NCBI GenBank assembly: GCA_045640525.1
Contig: JAZUFE010000028.1
Coordinates: forward strand, 1-64,000
Length of the DNA: 64,000 nt
Direction of reading: 5' to 3'
Origin: JAILLW01 sp045640525
GTDB taxonomy: Bacteria; Bacillota; Clostridia; Lachnospirales; Lachnospiraceae
Shown here one piece after another: positions 5,580 through 14,270 of this stretch. Positions within the stretch are counted from its first letter, which is position 1. Every line of letters starts with the position of its first letter. Below the pieces are notes generated by a model. That model saw nothing but the letters and a program-made list of their open reading frames with translations. It was not told the DNA's origin and searched no databases. A program made the translations under genes and the position numbers.

Positions 5580-7478
5580 ATGAAAAAGAAGATTGCATTG
5601 TTTGCAAACGCATGGAATGCGGAAAATCTGCACAATTTTATAAAGGGAGTTGAAGAAACACTACCCAAGAACAGCGCGGATATTATGGTGTTTTTGACCG
5701 GGGGTACTTACTCAATGAATGAACTTGACCGCGAGACGGAAAGACTCATCTTTGATCTCCCGGATTTGAGTACATTTGACGGAGTTATTATTTTCGGCCC
5801 GGGTATTAACTTCCCGGAAACAATCGAAAAGCTCTGTGAGAATTGCTCGAAGGTTGATATTCCGGTGGTTAGTGTCGGAATAAGGCATGAAGGATTTAAA
5901 TACCTCGGAGTCGATAATTATCTTGGAATGAGTGCATTACTCTACCATTTGGTCATGGAGCATAAGGTTAAAAATATTAAATACATTGCAGGCTCCAAAG
6001 ATAATGATGACTCAAATGAAAGATTAAGAGCCTTGAAGGATGTTTCGAAAGAACTTGGAGTATTATTCGACTCGGAAAATGTCTTCTATTCGGATTGGCA
6101 GATTCCGGGAGCTGTAGAGTACTGCAAGCAACTGTGTAAAGGACCGGAGAAACCGAATGCAATAGTATGTGCCAATGATACGTTGGCCATTTATGTTACG
6201 GTGGGATTGGAGTCGATAGGCATCAAAGTGCCAAGGGATGTTATAGTTACGGGATTTGATCACCTTGTAAACAGCCAGTTGTTTTATCCTGCAATATCAA
6301 CTGTTGATCAACACTTTGATCAGCTCGGTCACATGGCATCAAAGATGCTGTTTGATACTGAAGGAAAGACTCCGAATGAGTGGACGAGTCCGTGTGAATT
6401 TATGGCCAATCAAAGTTGCGGATGTCGTGTTCACACCAACGCTGACTATCAGCGACGCCAATATGCAAGCAGTATGCCGCAGACAAGCCTTGAAGCAGAT
6501 TTTCGCGAGGGACGTTTGTATGTTATGCAGCAAAAAATATTGGAAGCATATACTTTCGCGGAACTAAAAAAAGGATTGGGAGATTATTTTTACTCTACCG
6601 AAGGCTGCGAGGGCGGTACATTTTTCGTTTTGATGGACCCCAAATTTAACGAATTGGCATACAAGAGAGTAGAAGATATGCCGGTTAATGAGATACCTGA
6701 AAGTTTTGATGTGATAGTAGGTAAGTATGATAAAGAACCTGTTGAAACCAAGACGGTGTCGGGAAGCGATATTATTCCGAATTATGTTGCGGACGGCCCA
6801 AACAGGATGTATATTTTTATACCGCTGTATCTGCAGAACTATTTTGGCGGATATTTGATAATGAATACCGAACTTAAGGCATTCATGGACGAGACGTTCC
6901 GAAAGTTTCAGCAAGCATATAACAGAAGCTTTACGGCGTATAAACAGAACCTTGAGTTGAAGGAACTTAACTCAAGACTGTCGGAACTTATGCAAACGGA
7001 TCCGCTTACGCAGGTTAAAAACAGAACGGCTTATGAGAATCTAAAGGATGAACTTGATGAAAAACTTCAAAATGGTGAACAGCTGAAGTTTGCGATTGTT
7101 GAATGCGATATCAACAATCTGAAGGTGATTAACGATTCGCAAGGCCACGAAGCGGGTGATTTATATATTAAAAATTCCTGCAGATTTATCTGCAATCATT
7201 TCAAACACAGTCCTGTGTTCAGAGTCGGAGGAGATGAGTTTGTAGTCATCCTGACTGATGAAGATTATGAGCAAAAAGAAAAGCTTATGAGTGAATTTGG
7301 CAATGATATGATTCAAATTGCAGGACAGGATGTGCCTCTTTACGAAAATATATCGGTGGCATCGGGAATGGCCGTCTTTGAAGAGGGCAAAGATACACTT
7401 GTGAAAGATGTATTAAAGCGTGCCGACGATAATATGTATGAGAATAAGAAAGCGATGAAGCGCGGAAATGTCAGATAG
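5580..7478 (+). CDS. Cytoplasmic diguanylate cyclase with LacI-type ligand-binding domain
   Basis: The 632-residue protein starts with a LacI/RbsB-like sugar-binding fold (about 1-280; motifs ANDTLAIYVTVGLESIG and DVIVTGFDH) but has no DNA-binding helix-turn-helix, no signal peptide and no membrane segment. A middle region (about 290-440) of unknown fold and a helical linker lead to a GGDEF domain (about 470-632). The active-site loop is intact, G550-G551-D552-E553-F554, so it should make cyclic di-GMP. An RxxD inhibitory site is not seen just upstream of the loop. The layout suggests cyclic di-GMP synthesis controlled by an intracellular sugar or sugar phosphate. It lies immediately upstream of the xylan locus, which hints at, but does not prove, a pentose-related ligand. 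Confidence 0.85.
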   Translation: MKKKIALFANAWNAENLHNFIKGVEETLPKNSADIMVFLTGGTYSMNELDRETERLIFDLPDLSTFDGVIIFGPGINFPETIEKLCENCSKVDIPVVSVGIRHEGFKYLGVDNYLGMSALLYHLVMEHKVKNIKYIAGSKDNDDSNERLRALKDVSKELGVLFDSENVFYSDWQIPGAVEYCKQLCKGPEKPNAIVCANDTLAIYVTVGLESIGIKVPRDVIVTGFDHLVNSQLFYPAISTVDQHFDQLGHMASKMLFDTEGKTPNEWTSPCEFMANQSCGCRVHTNADYQRRQYASSMPQTSLEADFREGRLYVMQQKILEAYTFAELKKGLGDYFYSTEGCEGGTFFVLMDPKFNELAYKRVEDMPVNEIPESFDVIVGKYDKEPVETKTVSGSDIIPNYVADGPNRMYIFIPLYLQNYFGGYLIMNTELKAFMDETFRKFQQAYNRSFTAYKQNLELKELNSRLSELMQTDPLTQVKNRTAYENLKDELDEKLQNGEQLKFAIVECDINNLKVINDSQGHEAGDLYIKNSCRFICNHFKHSPVFRVGGDEFVVILTDEDYEQKEKLMSEFGNDMIQIAGQDVPLYENISVASGMAVFEEGKDTLVKDVLKRADDNMYENKKAMKRGNVR

Positions 7479-7529
7479 TGAGGCATTTTCGCAATAACTG
7501 AAAAGTTGCAAGCAAGGTTTAGGAAGATT

Positions 7530-7586
7530 CATAGCCCCTTCTAAATTATAGTATTATTAAAATACTCTAATCTAGGAGGGGCTATG
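7530..7586 (+). promoter_or_regulatory. Hairpin burying the GH3 ribosome binding site and start codon
   Basis: catagccccttcta (7530-7543) pairs with taggaggggctatg (7573-7586) over 14 bp with one G-U pair. The 3' arm contains the whole Shine-Dalgarno sequence and the ATG (7584-7586). The 29-base loop holds a second small stem (agtatt/aatact). If transcribed whole, this structure would block translation until opened by a ligand, temperature or protein. Alternatively it is a DNA operator; a possible -10 (tatagt, 7548-7553) inside the loop would start transcripts after the 5' arm. Confidence 0.5.
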
Positions 7587-9731
7587 GACATTTCTAAGAA
7601 TGAAAAATTGATTGAAGAATATCGCCAAAAGGCAGCTGAACTGGTGTCGAAAATGACTCTTGAGGAGAAAGTTTCACAAACCATGCATCATGCTGCGGCT
7701 ATAGAAAGACTGGATGTTAAAGCATATAACTGGTGGAACGAGGCGCTTCACGGTGTAGCCCGTGCAGGTGTTGCCACAGTATTCCCTCAGGCAATCGGAC
7801 TTGCGGCAACATTTGATGAGGATTTGGCAGAAGAGGTAGCGGATGCTGTTTCAACGGAAGGCAGAGCCAAATTCAATATGCAAAGCAAGTTTGAGGACAG
7901 AGATATATATAAAGGACTTACCTTCTGGGCTCCCAATGTTAATATTTTCAGAGATCCCAGATGGGGAAGAGGCCATGAGACCTACGGAGAAGACCCTTAT
8001 CTTACATCAAGAATGGGTTCAAGATTTGTACAGGGAATTCAGGGACATGATGAAAAGTATCTTAAGGCAGCAGCTTGCGCCAAGCATTTTGCGGTTCATT
8101 CGGGTCCCGAAGACATAAGACATGAATTCAATGCCGAGTGTTCAATACAGGATTTGTATGAAACATATCTTCCGGCATTTAAGGTGTGTGTTCAGGAAGC
8201 TAAGGTTGAGGCCGTTATGGGGGCGTATAACAGAACCAACGGAGAACCTTGCTGCGGCTCCAAAACATTGCTTCAGGATATCCTTAGAAAAGAATGGGGA
8301 TTTAAAGGACATGTCACATCAGACTGCTGGGCAATCAAAGATTTCCATGAAGGACATAATGTAACAACGAGTGCGGTTGATTCTGCTTCAATGGCCATGA
8401 ACAACGGATGCGATCTTAACTGCGGTGAGATGTTCGAAAACCTTTTCGCAGCAGTTAAAGCAGGCAAGGTTGACGAGGCAAGACTTGATGAAGCGTTGAT
8501 TAATCTGTTTACAAGCAGAATGAAGCTCGGCGTTATGGACAAGAAGACGGACAATCCGTTTGACAAGATTCCGTACAGCGTAGTTGACAGCAAACCGATG
8601 AAAGAACTTAATCTTAAAGCCTCCCAGAAGTGCGTTGTCCTTTTGAAAAATGCTGACAACATGCTTCCGTTGGATATATCGAAGCTTAAGACAATCGGTG
8701 TTATCGGCCCCAATGCCAATAACAGACGTGCTCTGGTAGGTAACTATGAGGGTACCGCATCAAGATATATAACAGTTCTTGAAGGAATTCAGGATTATGT
8801 CGGCGATGATGTAAGAGTGCTTACATCCGAAGGTTGCCATTTGTGTAAGGACAGAACCCAAAACCTTGGTAAGAGCTATGACAGATCAGCTGAAGTTAAG
8901 GGAGTATGCGAGGAATCGGATGTAATAATTGCCTGCTTCGGACTTGATTCTTCACTGGAAGGTGAAGAAGGTGATGAAGGTAATGAGTTTGCATCAGGTG
9001 ATAAGATGACGCTCAATCTTCCGGGAATCCAGGAAGACGTACTTAAGACGATATACGAATCGGGCAAACCGGTAGTATTGGTTCTTTTGGGTGGCTCGGC
9101 ACTTGCAGTAGATTGGGCAAATCAAAACATTCCCGCGATTCTTCAAGGATGGTATCCAGGTGCAGAAGGCGGAAAGGCTATAGCAAGAATTATTTTCGGT
9201 GACGTTAATCCCGAAGGTAAACTTCCGCTTACATTCTATTCAAAAGATAATAAGCTGCCCGAATTTACGGACTACTCAATGAAGGGCAGAACATACAGAT
9301 ATATAACCGAAGAACCTTTGTATCCGTTCGGATACGGCTTGTCATATACCAAGTATGAGTATTCTGATTTGAAGATAAGTACATCTTCGATTACCGAGGC
9401 AGGTATAGATGTAAGTGTTACCGTTAAGAATACGGGAGCAGTGGATGGAGTTGAAACGGTTGAATATTATATAGTGCCCAAGGACATCAAAAATGCCGTT
9501 AACGTTCCCAATGCTTCACTTAAGAAAATTGCCAAGGTCGCATTGGCCAAGGGTGAGAGTAAGACGGTTAATGTGACACTTCCGTACAGTGCGTTCGAAT
9601 TGGTTGATGAGGATGGCAAGGCCGTTGTACATGACGGTACATATGTTATTTCGGTAGGCGGTCAGGGCCCCGATAAGCGTTCCGCAGAGCTTACGGGAAT
9701 GCAGACATTGTGTGCAGAAGTTACTAAATAG
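7584..9731 (+). CDS. GH3 beta-xylosidase/beta-glucosidase, cytoplasmic
   Basis: The 715-residue protein has the GH3 layout: N-terminal barrel (NWWNEALHGVAR near residue 50; nucleophile D247 in VTSDCWAI), the second alpha/beta domain (about 340-560, with GEEGDEG) and a fibronectin type III-like C-terminal domain (about 600-715). NWWNEALHGVAR is typical of the xylosidase-like GH3 branch, so release of xylose from non-reducing ends of xylo-oligosaccharides is the best guess; beta-glucosidase or arabinosidase activity is possible. There is no signal peptide. It heads the glycoside hydrolase block but is separated from the next gene by a terminator. The start is the only one with an aggagggg site, which is enclosed in a hairpin. 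Confidence 0.88.
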   Translation: MDISKNEKLIEEYRQKAAELVSKMTLEEKVSQTMHHAAAIERLDVKAYNWWNEALHGVARAGVATVFPQAIGLAATFDEDLAEEVADAVSTEGRAKFNMQSKFEDRDIYKGLTFWAPNVNIFRDPRWGRGHETYGEDPYLTSRMGSRFVQGIQGHDEKYLKAAACAKHFAVHSGPEDIRHEFNAECSIQDLYETYLPAFKVCVQEAKVEAVMGAYNRTNGEPCCGSKTLLQDILRKEWGFKGHVTSDCWAIKDFHEGHNVTTSAVDSASMAMNNGCDLNCGEMFENLFAAVKAGKVDEARLDEALINLFTSRMKLGVMDKKTDNPFDKIPYSVVDSKPMKELNLKASQKCVVLLKNADNMLPLDISKLKTIGVIGPNANNRRALVGNYEGTASRYITVLEGIQDYVGDDVRVLTSEGCHLCKDRTQNLGKSYDRSAEVKGVCEESDVIIACFGLDSSLEGEEGDEGNEFASGDKMTLNLPGIQEDVLKTIYESGKPVVLVLLGGSALAVDWANQNIPAILQGWYPGAEGGKAIARIIFGDVNPEGKLPLTFYSKDNKLPEFTDYSMKGRTYRYITEEPLYPFGYGLSYTKYEYSDLKISTSSITEAGIDVSVTVKNTGAVDGVETVEYYIVPKDIKNAVNVPNASLKKIAKVALAKGESKTVNVTLPYSAFELVDEDGKAVVHDGTYVISVGGQGPDKRSAELTGMQTLCAEVTK

Positions 9732-9757
9732 AACAAACGGAATTTAAATATTGATTT

Positions 9758-9789
9758 AAAGAGGCTGTAATTTTGCAGCCTCTTTTAAA
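9758..9789 (+). terminator. Terminator or attenuator between GH3 and GH8 genes
   Basis: aaagaggctg (9758-9767) pairs with cagcctcttt (9776-9785), followed by ttaaaa. Only about 20 bases separate it from the next gene and no promoter fits there, so GH8 and later genes may depend on read-through. Confidence 0.7.
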
Positions 9790-9810
9790 AAATAAAAAAT
9801 GGGAGAGAAT

Positions 9811-10944
9811 ATGGAAACAAACAGATCATACAGAAATGTGTTTAAGGAAATCGGAATTTCGGAAGAAAAAATAAATGCACGCCTTGAAGAAATTAAGCAG
9901 GCGTATTTCTATGGACCGGATAAAGTTTATTTTGATGTGCAGCCCGATACAGGATACATCATGGATACCGGAAACTATGATGCCAGAACGGAGGGCATGA
10001 GCTACGGTATGATGCTTTGTGTTCAGCTGAATATGAAGGATGAATTTGATCGTATTTGGAAATGGTCAAAAGACAATATGTTTATGACAGAAGGTTTTAA
10101 TGAGGGATATTTTGCCTGGTCTGTTAAGCCCGACCTTTCGGCTAAAGCCGACGGCCCTGCACCTGACGGTGAAGAGTATTATGCATTGTCTTTGTTCTTT
10201 GCCTCACACAGATGGGGAGACGGTGAGGGCATTTTTAATTATTCGGAAGAAGCTTGTAAAATTCTTTCTGCCATGATACATAAGGGTTCCTCAAAACGTG
10301 CCGGAGCGCCTATGTTTAACAATGATAATCATCAGATACTTTTCGTGCCCGGAATTGACTTTACCGATCCTTCATATCACTTGCCACATTTTTATGAATT
10401 GTTTGCACAGTGGGCGTATGAAGAGGACAGAGAGTTTTTTAAAGAGGCAGCGAAAATAAGCAGAGAGTTCTTGATAAAGGCATGCCATCCCGATACGGGA
10501 TTCTCGGCAGAGTATTCGTGGTTTGACGGAACTCCCATGTCAAGAAAACTGCCTTGGACAGATGACAGACATGATTGGTTCTTCTCGGATGCATATCGAA
10601 CGGCTGCAAATATTTCATTGGATTATGAGTGGTTCAAAACCGACGTCGGTCAGTGTGCAATGGGTGAAAAAATTCAAAAGGCACTCGTTGAAGATATGAG
10701 GAAAGACACTTATCATATCTACGAGATTGACGGAAGAATTGCCGAGGACAAGGCTCTTCATCCTGTGGGTATTACGGCTACGGTTGCCGAGACGGCATTG
10801 ATAACCCCCATGAATGAACTTACTAAAGAATGGGTAAACAAATTCTTTAATACACCGCTTAGAAGCGGCGAAAGAAGATATTATGACAATTGCCTTTACT
10901 TCTTCGCATTCCTTGCTCTTAGCGGAAATTACAAAATATATTAG
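9811..10944 (+). CDS. GH8 reducing-end xylose-releasing exo-oligoxylanase
   Basis: The 377-residue protein matches the Rex branch of GH8. General acid E61 lies in ARTEGMSYGMM, D119 in APDGEEYY and base D260 in FFSDAYR. Rex enzymes cut single xyloses from the reducing end of xylo-oligosaccharides of three or more units and work with beta-xylosidases inside the cell. No signal peptide is present. The start at 9811 is chosen over the in-frame ATG at 9799 because gggagag lies just before it. It begins a run of four tightly spaced genes to 16886. Confidence 0.9.
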   Translation: METNRSYRNVFKEIGISEEKINARLEEIKQAYFYGPDKVYFDVQPDTGYIMDTGNYDARTEGMSYGMMLCVQLNMKDEFDRIWKWSKDNMFMTEGFNEGYFAWSVKPDLSAKADGPAPDGEEYYALSLFFASHRWGDGEGIFNYSEEACKILSAMIHKGSSKRAGAPMFNNDNHQILFVPGIDFTDPSYHLPHFYELFAQWAYEEDREFFKEAAKISREFLIKACHPDTGFSAEYSWFDGTPMSRKLPWTDDRHDWFFSDAYRTAANISLDYEWFKTDVGQCAMGEKIQKALVEDMRKDTYHIYEIDGRIAEDKALHPVGITATVAETALITPMNELTKEWVNKFFNTPLRSGERRYYDNCLYFFAFLALSGNYKIY

Positions 10945-10973
10945 TTACGTGAAGGCATTTTACAGGAGAGAAT

Positions 10974-12695
10974 ATGACAGATATTTTTAACGGACCCAAG
11001 GCCCCGAAAGATCCGACAAAGAAACGTCCCGGATTCTTCGTTATGCGAAATAAAGCTATTTGCGCATCTCCCGCTCCGAACGGCAGCGGTGTTGTCTACA
11101 TATATGAAAGTGACGGTCGCCTTAAGAATTCAGCCAAGCTTATCGGAAATATTCAAGATGAAACGATGCTTGATATGCTTGATACTACTGAAGGTTTTCG
11201 TAAGCTTGTGCATGGAATCGGTGTGACTGTCGAATGTGAAAACAAGGATGAAGAAGTTCGTTTTGTTTTTCAAATGTACGGCAAGAATGATACTTACGGT
11301 GGTGGAACAAATATCGTTTCGAACATTACAGCCAATGGCATGGAAGTAATAACCAATCTTGAAGACATCAAGTGGAGTGATGACGATGATGTAACGGGAC
11401 AGATTCGTTTTGAGTATGCCAAGCCGGAAACAAGATCAACGGTAAGCGTCAAATTCTATCTTAATGACGGATATGATGCGCCACCGGTAGAAGATGAATT
11501 TCCGGTACAATTTGATTCCGATGAATACCGGGATATGATTTCGAAATCTTTAATGCAGACGGGTAATAATTTCAGAATTAAGCGAGCACTGGAAAAGGCA
11601 AGACGCGGTGAGAATACGACATTGGCATTTATCGGTGGCTCAATAACCCAGGGTGCGGGCGCAGTACCGATTAATACGGAGTGTTATACCCGAAAGATGT
11701 TCGAAGGATTCTGCAATCTTACGGGCAGAGGGTATGATGATAATGTGCACTATATCAAAGCCGGTGTCGGAGGAACTCCTTCGGAACTTGGAATACTAAG
11801 ATATCAAAAGGATATTCTTGATGAAGGTATTCCCGATTTGGTGGTAATTGAGTTCGCAGTGAATGATGAAGGAGATGAAACCAAAGGCGAATTCTTCGAT
11901 TCACTTACAAGAAAAATATATAACGGACCGGGGAAACCTGCTGTAATACTTATGTTTTCCGTGTTCGCAGACGACGGAAATCTGCAGGAGAGACTAAAGT
12001 GCGTCGGAGAAGCATACAATCTTCCTATGGTAAGTGTTAAGAATTCGGTGGTTGACCAGTTCTATCTAAAGTATGGTGAAGGAAAAGTGGTTTCGAAGAG
12101 CCAGTACTTCTATGATATGTTCCATCCGACCAATACGGGTCACAGGATTATGGCAGACGGACTGATTAATCTTCTTAAGGTGGTTGATGCTGCGAAAACC
12201 GATGAAGAAATTACATCGCTTGATGGATTTAACGCTCCTAAGGGAGCCGATTTTGAAAATGTCGTACGCATAGACAGAAGCATGAATACATGTGGTGCGG
12301 TTATTGACCAAGGATCGTTTACGGCCGTGGATGATAAGATACAAAAGGTTGAGAGAAACATGGATATCTTTACCTCTCCACAGTTCCCGGATAATTATAT
12401 GTATGATCCGAAGCAGGCCCATGGAGAGTTTAAGCCGCTTACAATGGATGTTGAGGCCAAAAATCTTATGATGGTATTTTTGGATTCGGCGGAAAATTAT
12501 GTGGGAAAAGCAGAAGTGTTTGTGAATGGTCAAAAAACATATTTTGCGGACCCTAAAATAGTAGGATGGACGCACTGCAATGCAGCAATTATATATCGTG
12601 GCGAAAAGAGTGCCATGCATCACGTAGAGGTCAGACTTGCCGAAGGATGTGAAGACAAGGAATTCACGATTCTTGCTTTCGGGGTCGTTAAATAA
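10974..12695 (+). CDS. SGNH/GDSL hydrolase, probable acetyl-xylo-oligosaccharide esterase
   Basis: The 573-residue protein carries an SGNH hydrolase core (about 205-395) with catalytic S223 (FIGGSITQG), glycine block (GVGGTPSELG), asparagine block (EFAVND) and D381/H384 (DMFHPTNTGH). The core is flanked by about 200 N-terminal residues that look like a beta-sandwich and about 170 C-terminal residues, also probably beta-rich. No signal peptide. Position between GH8 and GH43 genes argues for removal of acetyl groups from imported xylo-oligosaccharides; a different ester cannot be excluded. Start ATG follows aggagag by three bases. Confidence 0.8.
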   Translation: MTDIFNGPKAPKDPTKKRPGFFVMRNKAICASPAPNGSGVVYIYESDGRLKNSAKLIGNIQDETMLDMLDTTEGFRKLVHGIGVTVECENKDEEVRFVFQMYGKNDTYGGGTNIVSNITANGMEVITNLEDIKWSDDDDVTGQIRFEYAKPETRSTVSVKFYLNDGYDAPPVEDEFPVQFDSDEYRDMISKSLMQTGNNFRIKRALEKARRGENTTLAFIGGSITQGAGAVPINTECYTRKMFEGFCNLTGRGYDDNVHYIKAGVGGTPSELGILRYQKDILDEGIPDLVVIEFAVNDEGDETKGEFFDSLTRKIYNGPGKPAVILMFSVFADDGNLQERLKCVGEAYNLPMVSVKNSVVDQFYLKYGEGKVVSKSQYFYDMFHPTNTGHRIMADGLINLLKVVDAAKTDEEITSLDGFNAPKGADFENVVRIDRSMNTCGAVIDQGSFTAVDDKIQKVERNMDIFTSPQFPDNYMYDPKQAHGEFKPLTMDVEAKNLMMVFLDSAENYVGKAEVFVNGQKTYFADPKIVGWTHCNAAIIYRGEKSAMHHVEVRLAEGCEDKEFTILAFGVVK

Positions 12696-12710
12696 CAGGA
12701 GGGTATTATT

Positions 12711-14249
12711 ATGTCAGTAACAGCAGTTAATCCGATTCTGTCGGGATTTTATCCGGATCCTTCAGCATGTGCTGTAGGTGATGACTATTATATTGTTAAT
12801 TCATCATTTTGCTATTTCCCGGGACTTCCGATTATGCACAGTAAGGATCTTGCTCATTGGGAGCAGATAGGTAATGCGATGGACAGAAATTCGCAACTTC
12901 CGCTTGCTAAGGATGAAGTGTCCAGAGGATTGTTCGCACCTACTATAAGATATAACAATGGAACATTTTATATAATATGTACCAATGTGACATTCGGAGG
13001 AAATTTCATAATTACGGCTAAAGATCCTAAGGGGCCGTGGAGTGAACCGCATTATATAGAAGGAGCTGAAGGAATCGATCCGTCCTTGTTCTTTGATGAT
13101 GACGGTAAGTGTTATTATACGGGAACCCACCCAAATCCGGACGGATGTAAATATGATGGTGACTGGTATATTTATACACAGGAATTGGATATAGAAAATT
13201 TCAAATTGGTAGGTGAATGTCATAATGTATGGAACGGCGCGATGAAGGGAGTTCATTGGCCGGAAGGTCCGCACCTTTATAAGATAGGAGATTATTATTA
13301 CATTATGCATGCCGAAGGCGGTACGGGTCCCAACCATGCCATAAGTGTTGCACGCTCGAAGCATGTTTTCGGACCTTTCGAGAACAACTTCAATAATCCT
13401 ATATTTACACATCGTCATTTGGGAATCGACTATCCGATTAAGTATGTCGGTCACGGAGATTTGTTCAAGGCAGCTAACGGTGAATGGTATATGACAATGT
13501 TGGCTGTTCGTCCCATAGATAAGATGACAACCATGGGACGCGAGACATTCCTTGCCAAAGTGGTGTTTGAAGAAGACTGGCCGGTAGTTAATCCGGGAGT
13601 CGGTATATTGACAGATGAGGTGGAGATTGATCTTCCGGAATACAAACCCGAAAACGACAAAGATATGACACCACTGTCAGAAAAGCACTATGAATTTGAT
13701 AAGATGAAAGAACTTCCTTTCTCATTTCTTACGATTCATAACCCGTCGGATGATTTATGGAATTTGACGGATATGGGATTGAACATTAAGTGTCAGAAGG
13801 AAGAACCGGGATATCTTTGCCTAAGACAGGATGCGCATGCGTTTGAAGCAACATGCGAATTACGTACGGATAAACTTAATGACGGAGCCAAGGCAGGATT
13901 ATGCCTTTTCCAAAATGCCAAATATAATCTCAGAATAGAGTACGAGGGCGGAAAGGGTGCTGTTATCATGACCAAGGACGGAACAGAGGAGATTCTGACT
14001 TCATTGGTGATTAAGGAAGATAAAGTCAGCCTGTATATCAGTGTTAAGGGATTGACGGCATCATTGTTCATCGGAAACGGCAGTAAGGTTGAGCCGCTTG
14101 CAAAGAATCTGGATATTTCATCGTTATCAACAGAGGTTGCAGGAGGATTCGTAGGATGTACAATCGGTATGTATGCGAGCGCGGACGAGAAGCTTGATAC
14201 GGATGTATACGCATGCTTTAAGTCATTTTCATACAGACCGGCTATATAG
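12711..14249 (+). CDS. GH43 beta-xylosidase
   Basis: The 512-residue protein has the GH43 five-bladed propeller with catalytic base D16 (GFYPDPSAC), pKa-setting D123 (GIDPSLF) and acid E185 (WPEGPHLY), then a C-terminal beta-sandwich (about 330-512) as in two-domain beta-xylosidases. It would remove xylose, possibly also arabinose, from non-reducing ends of xylo-oligosaccharides in the cytoplasm. There is no signal peptide. It lies 15 bases after the esterase gene with a caggaggg ribosome binding site. Confidence 0.9.
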   Translation: MSVTAVNPILSGFYPDPSACAVGDDYYIVNSSFCYFPGLPIMHSKDLAHWEQIGNAMDRNSQLPLAKDEVSRGLFAPTIRYNNGTFYIICTNVTFGGNFIITAKDPKGPWSEPHYIEGAEGIDPSLFFDDDGKCYYTGTHPNPDGCKYDGDWYIYTQELDIENFKLVGECHNVWNGAMKGVHWPEGPHLYKIGDYYYIMHAEGGTGPNHAISVARSKHVFGPFENNFNNPIFTHRHLGIDYPIKYVGHGDLFKAANGEWYMTMLAVRPIDKMTTMGRETFLAKVVFEEDWPVVNPGVGILTDEVEIDLPEYKPENDKDMTPLSEKHYEFDKMKELPFSFLTIHNPSDDLWNLTDMGLNIKCQKEEPGYLCLRQDAHAFEATCELRTDKLNDGAKAGLCLFQNAKYNLRIEYEGGKGAVIMTKDGTEEILTSLVIKEDKVSLYISVKGLTASLFIGNGSKVEPLAKNLDISSLSTEVAGGFVGCTIGMYASADEKLDTDVYACFKSFSYRPAI

Positions 14250-14270
14250 TAAATTTAAGGGGATAAACGA

